From Streptomyces sp. CT34 (GTDB taxonomy: Bacteria; Actinomycetota; Actinomycetes; Streptomycetales; Streptomycetaceae), in the NCBI RefSeq assembly GCF_000805335.1, contig NZ_KN708638.1, forward strand, positions 1,796,773 through 1,831,328: 34,556 nucleotides of DNA, written 5' to 3'. Shown here piece after piece: positions 28,060-34,556 of the stretch. A program made the position numbers and the translations under genes. The notes below the pieces were generated by a model. The model worked only from the letters and a program-made list of their open reading frames with translations, did no database searches and was not told where the DNA came from. Positions within the stretch are counted from its first letter, which is position 1. The number at the start of each line of letters is the position of its first letter.

Positions 28060-29688
28060 ATGGGGCCGCAAGGGAAGATCGAAGCCGAGATCACGGTACG
28101 CAGGGCGCTGGAGCTGCCCGCGCTGCGGCGCGGTCTGCCGGAGGTGCTGGCCGGCGAGGACCGGCTGGACCGGGCGGTGCGCTGGGTGCACGCCGGCGAG
28201 GTCCCGCACATCGCCTCGCTGCTCAAGGGCGGCGAGCTGCTGCTGACCACCGGTCTCGGGGTGGGCGCCCGGCCGTCCGAGCAGCGCTCCTTCGTCCGCA
28301 GGCTCGCGGACCGGGACATCGCCGCACTGGTGGTGGAGCTGGGCTCCCGGTTCGACGCACTGCCCGCGGCGCTGGTCGACGCCGCGCGGGACTGCGGGCT
28401 GCCGCTGGTGCAGCTGCACCGCGAGGTCCCGTACGTCACGGTGACCGAGGAGATCCACACCGAGATCGTCAACAGCCACTACACCCTGCTGCGACGGGCC
28501 GACGAGCTGCTGCGGCGCTGTACGGACGTGCTGCTGCGCGGCGGCGGGGCCCCCGAGGTGCTGCGGCTGCTCGCCGTCTTCACCGGCAATCCGCTGTGCC
28601 TGGAGGCGCCCGACGGCAGCCCGCTGTACGCGGCGGGGCCGGAGGGCGACGAGGGGCCGGCGGACGCCGATCCGCTGCTGGCCTGGGAGGGCCTGCGCGA
28701 GGCCGGGGTGCGGATCGACGTGCCCGGGGGCGGGCCCGGGCCCGAATCGGTCCGCGCCCGGCTGGTGCTGCTGCCGGTCAACGCCCCGCTCGCGCCGGTC
28801 CACCGGATCGCCGCGGAGCGGGCCGCCGATCTGCTCGCCGTCGTCATGCTCCAGTCCCGCCAGGAGGAGGTGCTGGCCGCGCGCGGGCGCGGGGACTTCC
28901 TCGCCGAGCTGGCGGAGGGCCGGATCTCCGCGGCCGAGGCCCCGGCCCAGGCCCGGCTCCTGGGGTTCCGGCCGGGTGCCGACCCGGTGCTCCCGGTGGT
29001 GATGCGGCTGCCCGCCGCGCTGCCCTCCCCCGGCAGCTGGGCACTGCTCGCCCAGGTGCTGCGCGAGGAATTGGCCGCGCCCGGCGTGCCCGTACTGCTC
29101 GGCGTCCGTCCCGCGGAGGGCCGGGTCCCACTGCTGGTGGCGCTGCGGGCGGGCCAGGACCGGGCCGCGCTCGCCGGCCGGATCGCCGGGGCGCTGCGCG
29201 CCGGGGTCGCCCGCGCGGGCCTGGACCGGCCGTCCGCGCACCGCCCGGTGGTCGTGGTCGGGACGGCCGGCGACTGGGCGGCGGCCGGCCCCGGGCTGCG
29301 GCACGCCGGGGAGGCCGCGGCAGCCGCCCAGGGGCTGCCGGAGCAGCCCTGGTACGACGCCCGCCGCCTGGACATCGAGCTGCTGCTGTGGCGGATGCGG
29401 GAGCACGGCGAACAGGGGGTGCTCACCGACTTCGTGGAGCGCGCCATCGGGCCGCTGCTCGCCCATGACCGCGGCGCCCGCCAGCCGCTGCTGCCGACCC
29501 TGGAGGCGTATCTGGCCCGCGCCGGCCGCAAGGCGGAGACCGCCCGCGATCTGAACGTGAACCGGCAGACGCTCTACGACCGGCTGGCGCGCATCGCCCA
29601 GCTGCTGGGCACGGACCTGGACGATCCGCAGACGGTGCTCGGGCTGCGGCTGGCACTGCGGGCGCGGCGCCATACGGACCGGCCGTAG
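28060..29688 (+). CDS. PucR-family transcriptional regulator
   Basis: 542 residues. The N-terminal PucR domain (about 20-135) includes GLPEVLAGEDRLDRAVRWVH and GGELLLTTGLGVGARPSEQR. A central GGDEF-like region (about 300-430) lacks the GGDEF catalytic residues. The C-terminal helix-turn-helix (HTH_30) is LLPTLEAYLARAGRKAETAR with DLNVNRQTLYDRLARIAQLL. PucR proteins sense purine or other metabolites and act as activators or repressors. The neighbours (GH64 divergent, GT4 convergent) do not point to purine use, so the signal is unknown. It converges with the GT4 gene after 30 bp. Confidence 0.92.
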   Translation: MGPQGKIEAEITVRRALELPALRRGLPEVLAGEDRLDRAVRWVHAGEVPHIASLLKGGELLLTTGLGVGARPSEQRSFVRRLADRDIAALVVELGSRFDALPAALVDAARDCGLPLVQLHREVPYVTVTEEIHTEIVNSHYTLLRRADELLRRCTDVLLRGGGAPEVLRLLAVFTGNPLCLEAPDGSPLYAAGPEGDEGPADADPLLAWEGLREAGVRIDVPGGGPGPESVRARLVLLPVNAPLAPVHRIAAERAADLLAVVMLQSRQEEVLAARGRGDFLAELAEGRISAAEAPAQARLLGFRPGADPVLPVVMRLPAALPSPGSWALLAQVLREELAAPGVPVLLGVRPAEGRVPLLVALRAGQDRAALAGRIAGALRAGVARAGLDRPSAHRPVVVVGTAGDWAAAGPGLRHAGEAAAAAQGLPEQPWYDARRLDIELLLWRMREHGEQGVLTDFVERAIGPLLAHDRGARQPLLPTLEAYLARAGRKAETARDLNVNRQTLYDRLARIAQLLGTDLDDPQTVLGLRLALRARRHTDRP

Positions 29689-29718
29689 GACCGGTTCGGT
29701 GGGGCAGGGCCCGGCGCG

Positions 29719-30879
29719 TCAGACCGGCTGGACCGGCTGGGTCAACTCGTCGTAGACGCTGAGCACTTGGGCGACCGTGTCGTTCTCGCTGGGCCAGCCG
29801 GCGGCCTGGGCCAGGCCCGCCTCGGCGAGGGCGTCGCGGCGCACCGGGTCGGCGAGCAGGTCGAGCACCGTACGGGCGAGGGCCGTGGCGTCCCCGTAGC
29901 GGACCAGTTCCGCGGCCCGGCCGACCAGTTCGCGGGTGCCGCCGGTGTCGGTCGCCACCAGCGGGACCCCGGCGCGCAGCGCCTCCTGGGCGATCAGCGA
30001 ACGGGCCTCCCACCGGCTGGGCAGCACCACCAGGTCGGCGGCGGCGAGGAGTTCGGGCACGTCGTCACGGCGGCCGAGCAGTTGGACGGGCAGCCGCTCG
30101 CTGTCGATCCGCCGCTGGAGCGCGGCCCGCTGCTCGCCCTCGCCCGCGATGGCGAGCAGCGGCTGGGGGTCCAGCGCGCACCAGGCGTGCGCCGCGTCCA
30201 GCAGCAGATCGTGGCCCTGGTACGCGTCGAGCCGGCCCACCGCGAGCAGCAACGGGCGGTCCACCGCGCCCAGTTCGGCCCGCTCCTTGTCGCGGGCGCC
30301 GTCGTCGTCCGCGGGTCCGCCGGGGATGCCGCCGGGCCGCGGGCACGGGATGGCGACCGGTGCCAGCCGGGCGTCGCGGGCGCCCCGCTCGCGCGCCCGG
30401 TCGACGAGGTCGGAGCAGACACCCAGGACGACGGCGGCGGCGCGGGCCACCCGCCGCTCCATCAGATGCACGACCCGGGCCCGCGCGCCCTCGGTGTGCG
30501 CCTTGGTGTGCCAGGTGATGACCAGGGGCACCCGTCCGCCCCGGGGGCCGCACAGTCCGCGCAGCGCTACGGAGGCGCGCAGCCCGGCCCGCAGGCCGTG
30601 GGCGTGCACCAGGTCGGCGTCCCAGCAGGCGCTGCGCAGGGCGGCCATGCCCGCCGGGTCCATCCGCGGGGTGACCTGCACGAACCGGGCGCCGGCCGCG
30701 CTGAAGCGGTACGCCTCCTCGGACTCGGGGGTGGCGCAGACGGTGACCAGCACGCCGCGCGCGACCAGCCCTTCGGCCAGCGAACGGACGTGCGCCGCGC
30801 TGCCGGCGCTGCCGTGGCCGAGCACCTGGACCGTGCGCAGCGACGACAGGCCGTGCGCCGGGTGCGGGGTGCTGGTCAC
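29719..30879 (-). CDS. GT4-family glycosyltransferase
   Basis: 386 residues from a GTG at 30879, with AGGAG 9 nt upstream. The N-terminal GT-B domain has RTVQVLGHGSAGSAAHVRSL, with a glycine-rich loop after the first strand, and DADLVHAHGLRAGLRASVAL. The C-terminal domain has LLLAVGRLDAYQGHDLLLDA and the donor-binding block EARSLIAQEALRAGVPLVAT followed by DTGGTREL. No membrane segment is visible. The donor and acceptor are unknown. It lies downstream of the MraY/WecA-like gene on the same strand, suggesting it extends a lipid-linked sugar. A 423-bp gap with hairpins and repeats lies between, so co-transcription is uncertain. An upstream start would add disordered residues. Confidence 0.9.
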   Translation of the reverse strand: MTSTPHPAHGLSSLRTVQVLGHGSAGSAAHVRSLAEGLVARGVLVTVCATPESEEAYRFSAAGARFVQVTPRMDPAGMAALRSACWDADLVHAHGLRAGLRASVALRGLCGPRGGRVPLVITWHTKAHTEGARARVVHLMERRVARAAAVVLGVCSDLVDRARERGARDARLAPVAIPCPRPGGIPGGPADDDGARDKERAELGAVDRPLLLAVGRLDAYQGHDLLLDAAHAWCALDPQPLLAIAGEGEQRAALQRRIDSERLPVQLLGRRDDVPELLAAADLVVLPSRWEARSLIAQEALRAGVPLVATDTGGTRELVGRAAELVRYGDATALARTVLDLLADPVRRDALAEAGLAQAAGWPSENDTVAQVLSVYDELTQPVQPV

Positions 30880-31169
30880 GTGGTCGGGCTCCTGGTTCGG
30901 CGCCGGCACGTTCCGTACCGGCGGGGCGGTTTCCTGCTGCGAAGTGCTGCGATACGCCGTGGCCCGCGGGCGGTGCCCGTCCTCGGGAGGGACGGGGCGG
31001 GCCGGCCGCGGCACTGCGCATCGCGCCCAGGATGCCAGCCCTGAGACGTCAATTCGGCACCGTGCGGACGCCGTTCCGGTGGGAAGTCTCACCCCCGGAT
31101 CCCGGGATTCACCCACATGGGCGACAAGCCGACCACGGGGATTGCCCTCCGGAGGAGGCGCACCACCCC

Positions 31170-31235
31170 GTCCGGTCCCCGTCCACCGCTGTCCGGAACC
31201 CGCCCTTCACTGTCCGGATCCGCGTCCGGATCCGC
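31170..31235. repeat. Phased GTCCGG repeats with a 12-bp tandem duplication
   Basis: GTCCGG occurs at 31170, 31191, 31212 and 31224, spaced 21, 21 and 12 bp. The last two belong to a perfect tandem copy of GTCCGGATCCGC (31212-31223 and 31224-31235). The first three are two helical turns apart. This could be a regulator array for the GT4 gene on the left. Confidence 0.45.
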
Positions 31236-31264
31236 TCATCTCCGGTACGGGCTCGACCGCGGAC

Positions 31265-31281
31265 CCGGGCGGTCCGCCCGG
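31265..31281 (-). terminator. Terminator-like palindrome after the MraY-like gene
   Basis: CCGGGCGG (31265-31272) and CCGCCCGG (31274-31281) are inverted around one T, 21 nt after the stop on the minus strand. A second short palindrome, GACCCGGGTC (31295-31304), overlaps the stop codon. No T-run follows. Confidence 0.45.
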
Positions 31282-31302
31282 AAGAGGCGCCCGCGACCCG
31301 GG

Positions 31303-32091
31303 TCAGAGGGCGGCGGCCCGGCTGACGCGGTCGCCGACCGCGGCGGCGGCGACCAGCCCGGCGGCGTGCGCGGCCAGCCCGGTACGGCTGTTGCCGGCGA
31401 CGACGGCCAGTCCGAGGGCCGCGCCCAGTGCGTGCGCCCCGGCGTCGCCGAGCATGGTGCGCTCCCCGAGGTCGTCCGCGAGCACCGCCGCCGCGGCCCC
31501 GATGGGCGCGGCGGCCAGCGGGCCCGCGGGCCCGCGGCGCAGCAGGCCCGGCGCGCCGATGGCCAGGACGGCGCAGGCCGCCCGGCCGGGTTTGACGTCG
31601 AGGAGGTTGACCAGATGGGCCGAGCCCGCGATCACCACCCCCGCCAGCAGCTTGTCGGCCGGGCGCTCCTTGAGGAGGGCGCCCGCGGCGAGCCCGGCGG
31701 CGCCGATCCCGAAGAGCTTCACCGCCCCGCTGGTGATCTCGCCCTGCCGCAGCGCGGAGAGGTGCGCGCGGAACCCGCGCCGAGGGTCGCCGGCGCCGGC
31801 CACGTCGTCGTACCCGCCGCAGCCCCCGGCGGCCAGGACGGCGAGCGCGGCGGCGCCGCGGGTCCGGGCGGACAGGCCGGGGGTGCCGGCCGCGGCGAGC
31901 GCGGTGCCCAGGGCGGTCGCCGGTCCCGCGTGCAGGGTGACGGTGCGGCCCGCGTGGTTCTTCCGCTCCCACCGGCCGGCGCCGCCCGGCGGCCGGCGGC
32001 GCAGCGCCGCGTACCCGGCCCGGGTCGCCCCGGCCGCCGCGGTCAGCGCCGCCATCCGCGCCGGGATGCGTCCCGTTGCCCTCGCCACCAT
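31303..32091 (-). CDS. MraY/WecA-like polyprenyl-phosphate sugar-phosphate transferase, short divergent member
   Basis: 262 residues, polytopic membrane protein (hydrophobic stretches near 55-70, 78-92, 125-140, 148-162, 172-184, 196-206, 222-232). Motifs recall the MraY/WecA superfamily: GGYDDVAG (D95, D96), where the family has its Mg-binding DD; NLLDVKPGRA (162-171) in place of NxxDGxxGL; and GDAGAHALGAALG (215-227) in place of GDSGSxxLG. Such enzymes move a sugar-phosphate from a UDP-sugar to undecaprenyl phosphate at the inner membrane face. The short length and changed motifs suggest a special substrate or loss of activity. It lies between recN and the GT4 gene. The superfamily call is fair; function is inferred. 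Confidence 0.65.
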   Translation of the reverse strand: MVARATGRIPARMAALTAAAGATRAGYAALRRRPPGGAGRWERKNHAGRTVTLHAGPATALGTALAAAGTPGLSARTRGAAALAVLAAGGCGGYDDVAGAGDPRRGFRAHLSALRQGEITSGAVKLFGIGAAGLAAGALLKERPADKLLAGVVIAGSAHLVNLLDVKPGRAACAVLAIGAPGLLRRGPAGPLAAAPIGAAAAVLADDLGERTMLGDAGAHALGAALGLAVVAGNSRTGLAAHAAGLVAAAAVGDRVSRAAAL

Positions 32092-32103
32092 GCCACTCCC
32101 CTC

Positions 32104-32144
32104 ACCCGGCCCGCGGCCGGGTGCTCAACTCCCCGGCCCCGGGG
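32104..32144 (-). terminator. Two tandem hairpins between recN and the MraY-like gene
   Basis: ACCCGGCC (32104-32111) pairs with GGCCGGGT (32115-32122), and CCCCGG (32131-32136) pairs with CCGGGG (32139-32144). They lie between the recN stop and the next start on the minus strand. They probably reduce read-through from recN; no T-run follows. Confidence 0.5.
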
Positions 32145-32228
32145 CCTTCTCCGTACGTGTGTCCCGCCCGGGCGGCCGGCGCCCCCGGGCTGCTGGGGCC
32201 GTCCGCCCCCGCCGTCGTCGGACAGGCT

Positions 32229-33977
32229 CTACGCCCCCGTGCGCGCCGTCTCCAGCAGTTCCTCCGCGTGGGCGCGGGCCGTCTCGGAGTCCTCCTGGCC
32301 GGCGAGCATGCGGGACAGTTCGCGGACCCGCTCCTCGCCCTCCAGGACCGTGACGCCGCTGCGGGTGACCGAGCCGTCGTTGGTCTTCTCCACCAGGAGC
32401 TGGCGGTCCGCGAAGGCCGCGACCTGCGGGAGGTGGGTGACCACCACGACCTGCGCCGTCCGCGCCAGCCGGGCCAGCCGCCGGCCGACCTCGACGGCCG
32501 CCTTGCCGCCGACGCCCGCGTCGACCTCGTCGAAGAGATAGGTCGGCACCGGGTCGGTGCCGGCGAAGACGACCTCCACGGCGAGCATCACCCGGGACAG
32601 CTCACCGCCGGAGGCGCCCTTGGCGATCGGCCGGGGCGGGGCGCCCGGGTGCGGGGCGAGGAGCAGTTCGACCTCGTCGGCGCCGGCCGGCCCGTAGGCC
32701 ACGGTGCGGCCGTTCACCTCGATGCCGTCGGTGTCCTCGGCGTCCCCGGCGATCTCGGTCTGGCGGATGGCGACGCTCACCCGGGCGTGCGGCATGGCGA
32801 GTTCGCCGAGCTCGGTGGTGACCGCGTCCGCGAAGCGCTCCGCCGAGGCGGTCCGGGCGTCGGTCAACTCCTGGGCGAGTTCGCCCAGTTCGGCGCGGAG
32901 GGCGTCGCGCTCCGCGGTCAGCTCGCCGATCCGGTCGTCGTCGCCGTCCAGTTCGGCGAGCCGGGCGGCGCTCTGCTCGGACCAGGCCAGCACCGCCGTG
33001 ATGTCCTCGCCGTACTTGCGGACCAGGTGGTTCAGGGCCGCGCGGCGCTCCTCGACGGCCGCCAGCCGCAGCGGGTCGGCGTCCAGGCCGTCCGCGTAAC
33101 CGGCCAGTTCGCCCGCGACGTCCGCCATCAGGATGCCGATCTCGCCGAGCTGGTCGGCGAGATGGGCGAGCGCCGGGTCGTGGCTGCGGACGGCCTCCAG
33201 CGCGCGGTGCGCGCCGGCGACCAGGGTGGTGGCCTCGACGCCCTCGGGGTCCTCGGGGTTGCCGGCCAGCGCGGCGTGCGCGGCGGACGCGGCGGAGGCC
33301 AGCGCCTCGGCGTGCCCGAGCCGCTCGGCCTCGGCGGCGAGTTCGGTGTCCTCGCCGGGCTGCGGCTCGGCGGCGGCGATCTCGTCGAGGCCGAAGCGCA
33401 GCAGGTCGGCTTCCTGGGAGCGTTCCCTGGCCCGGGTGGTCAGCTCGGCCAGCTCGGCGGCGACCGCGCGCAGCCGGCGGTGGGCGGCGGTGTACTTGGC
33501 GAGCGGGACGGCGACCGCGTCCCCGGCGTAGCGGTCCAGGGACTCGCGCTGGCGGGCCGGCCGCAGCAGGCCCTGCTGGTCGGTCTGGCCGTGGACGGCG
33601 ACCAGGTCGTCGGCCAATTCGCCGAGCAGGCCGACCGGTACGGACCGGCCGCCCACGTGGGCGCGCGAGCGGCCCTCGGCGGAGACCGTGCGGCTGATCA
33701 GCAGCGCGCCGTCGTCCAGCTCCGCTCCGGCCTCCTCGGCCCGTACGGCCGCGGGGGCGGTGGCGGCGAGGGTGATCCTGCCTTCCACCACCGCCGACTT
33801 GGCGCCGATCCGCACCAGGGCGGGGTCCGCGCGCCCGCCCAGCAGCAGCCCGAGGCTGGTGACGACCATGGTCTTGCCGGCGCCGGTCTCGCCGGTCACC
33901 GCCGTGAAGCCCGGGGACAGCTCGACAACGGCGTCGTCAATGACGCCCAGGGACCGGATCCGCATCTCCTCCAACAC
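32229..33977 (-). CDS. recN: DNA repair protein RecN
   Basis: 582 residues from a GTG at 33977. It is an SMC-like ATPase: Walker A GETGAGKTMV (K35) near the N-terminus, a central coiled-coil region (about 160-350), the ABC signature KGASGGELSRVMLAVEVVFA, and Walker B YLFDEVDAGVGGKAA. VHGQTDQQGLL is a block typical of RecN. It helps recombination-dependent repair of double-strand breaks. AAGG lies 8 nt upstream of the GTG; the ATG at 33965 is preceded by GGAGGAG with no spacing. I saw no LexA-type GAAC-GTTC box upstream, so SOS control is not evident. Confidence 0.97.
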   Translation of the reverse strand: MLEEMRIRSLGVIDDAVVELSPGFTAVTGETGAGKTMVVTSLGLLLGGRADPALVRIGAKSAVVEGRITLAATAPAAVRAEEAGAELDDGALLISRTVSAEGRSRAHVGGRSVPVGLLGELADDLVAVHGQTDQQGLLRPARQRESLDRYAGDAVAVPLAKYTAAHRRLRAVAAELAELTTRARERSQEADLLRFGLDEIAAAEPQPGEDTELAAEAERLGHAEALASAASAAHAALAGNPEDPEGVEATTLVAGAHRALEAVRSHDPALAHLADQLGEIGILMADVAGELAGYADGLDADPLRLAAVEERRAALNHLVRKYGEDITAVLAWSEQSAARLAELDGDDDRIGELTAERDALRAELGELAQELTDARTASAERFADAVTTELGELAMPHARVSVAIRQTEIAGDAEDTDGIEVNGRTVAYGPAGADEVELLLAPHPGAPPRPIAKGASGGELSRVMLAVEVVFAGTDPVPTYLFDEVDAGVGGKAAVEVGRRLARLARTAQVVVVTHLPQVAAFADRQLLVEKTNDGSVTRSGVTVLEGEERVRELSRMLAGQEDSETARAHAEELLETARTGA

Positions 33978-34181
33978 GGATACGACCTTACGAGGTCCCG
34001 GGGCCGCCCCGCGACGGCCTCCCCCTCACTCCCCGCCCGGCCCCGCCCGGCAGCGGCCCCCGCCCGGCCGCTCTCCACCCCGCGGACCTGCGGAAAACCC
34101 CACCCCGGAAGGGGTGCCGGCCGCATGGTGGCGGACCGCCGCCGGCCGTCACGCTGGTCCGGAGACGGAACCGGGCGACGA

Positions 34182-34206
34182 GAACGGTCAGAACCGTGCG
34201 AACGGT
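34182..34206. promoter_or_regulatory. Repeat cluster upstream of the permease gene
   Basis: GAACGGT occurs at 34182-34188 and 34200-34206, 18 bp apart, with an inverted copy AACCGT at 34192-34197 between them. It ends 15 bp before the ATG. The layout could be a regulator site overlapping the transcript start. Confidence 0.35.
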
Positions 34207-34221
34207 GGAAGAGGGGGACAC

Positions 34222-34556
34222 ATGTCCAGCGGACTGGCGCGAGCCGCGCTGCGCGGCCACCGGCCCGCGTTCGCGGGGACGGCGGTGGCGACGCTGTTCG
34301 CCGCGACCGTGGTCGGGGCGTCGACGACGATGCTCGCCGCCACCGGCGCGGACCGCGTCCCCGCATCCGCACGGCGCGCGATGGCGGCCCACCACGTAGG
34401 GGACATGGCGGTCGTCCTGCTCCTCGGCTCGGTCTATCTGTCGGTGTTCGTGGTCGCCTCGACGATGGGCACCGCCGTCACCCAGCAGCACCGCGAGTTC
34501 GCGATGCTGCGCGCGATCGGCGCCCGCCCCTGGCAGATCCGGCGGGCGGCCGCCGG
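34222..34556 (+). CDS. FtsX-like ABC transporter permease, N-terminus only
   Basis: About 111 residues from the ATG at 34222 (GAGGGGG just upstream), running off the right edge. It starts with a cytoplasmic helix (SSGLARAALRGHRPAF), a first transmembrane segment (TAVATLFAATVVGASTTMLA), and another (MAVVLLLGSVYLSVFVVAST), then QQHREFAMLRAIGARPWQIR. The latter is the FtsX/MacB-family coupling helix that contacts the ATPase. The extracytoplasmic loop is short, so this is the simple type found in actinomycete drug or peptide efflux permeases. An ATPase gene is expected outside the window. It diverges from recN, with a GAACGGT repeat cluster just upstream. Confidence 0.85.
   Translation, partial: MSSGLARAALRGHRPAFAGTAVATLFAATVVGASTTMLAATGADRVPASARRAMAAHHVGDMAVVLLLGSVYLSVFVVASTMGTAVTQQHREFAMLRAIGARPWQIRRAAA

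Larger units (their letters stand above)
30880..31302. other. Intergenic region upstream of the GT4 gene
   Basis: 423 bp without a convincing gene. It holds a possible minus-strand -35 (TTGACG, 31052-31047) with a poor -10, four GTCCGG repeats (31170-31235) and the terminator of the MraY-like gene (31265-31281). Several open frames here have atypical Arg/Pro-rich composition and no ribosome-binding sites. Confidence 0.5.

Noticed and set aside
24973..29673. A very long open frame (over 1500 codons) on the minus strand
   Set aside because: It lies antisense to the GH15 and PucR genes and crosses GH64 in another frame. Its composition is Arg/Gly/Pro/His-rich with no domain; long shadow frames are normal at this GC content.
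31109..31972. Overlapping open frame on the minus strand in another phase of the MraY-like gene
   Set aside because: Extremely Arg/Gly-rich, no membrane or domain pattern, while the frame at 31303-32091 has clear family motifs.
34088..34115. Short hairpin CACCCC-GGAA-GGGGTG with an adjacent A/T run
   Set aside because: It would terminate minus-strand transcription upstream of recN, but no minus-strand gene is visible to its right. The stem is only 6 bp.
33978..34221. LexA/SOS box upstream of recN
   Set aside because: No GAAC-N4-GTTC-like palindrome is present; the GAACGGT copies are direct repeats near the permease.

Overview
The window is high-GC actinomycete chromosome, almost certainly Streptomyces. 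The codon bias is extreme, GTG starts and 4-base GTGA stop/start overlaps are common, and the housekeeping order (recN, pyrG, Nudix, ald, parA-like, scpA, scpB, rluB, aroH, tyrA, cmk, plsC, der) is the one I know from Streptomyces and, in part, mycobacteria. No tRNA, rRNA, IS element, prophage or CRISPR array is visible.

Layout, left to right. Positions 1-3383 (minus strand) hold the N-terminus of a WYL-type regulator, then a probable operon of GT4 glycosyltransferase, transferase-like partner and MerR regulator, ending in a 71-nt near-perfect hairpin. Positions 3583-5773 hold a secreted Rpf-like/LysM muralytic protein diverging from a conserved unknown protein with a C2HC-like metal site, followed by a small conserved protein. 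Positions 5873-10320 (minus) run aroH-tyrA-cmk-plsC-der, linking aromatic amino-acid synthesis, CMP phosphorylation, phospholipid acylation and ribosome assembly. Positions 10469-13141 form an accessory-looking module: two RlaP-like nucleotidyltransferase genes face each other 4 nt apart, and the minus-strand copy is co-transcribed with an ADP-ribosylglycohydrolase. That copy is frameshifted by a roughly 32-nt repeat insertion. Palindromes sharing GTCA/TGAC half-sites lie upstream of both transcription units. I consider this the most interesting system in the window.

Positions 13168-18003 (minus) are the chromosome-organisation operon: ParA-like ATPase, a protein with a ribbon-helix-helix-like end, the kleisin ScpA, ScpB and the pseudouridine synthase RluB. 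Positions 18345-24322 (minus) hold L-alanine dehydrogenase, a STAND-like ATPase with TPRs whose P-loop lysine is arginine, an ADP-ribose-type Nudix hydrolase and CTP synthase. Positions 24754-31000 hold a GH15 trehalase/glucoamylase, a Tat-exported GH64 beta-1,3-glucanase, a PucR-type regulator and a second GT4 enzyme. Positions 31303-33977 hold a MraY/WecA-like membrane protein and recN. The window ends inside an FtsX-like permease.

Functions were assigned by reading translated motifs without database searches. Family names are recognition from memory, and start codons were chosen from ribosome-binding sites and gene overlaps.
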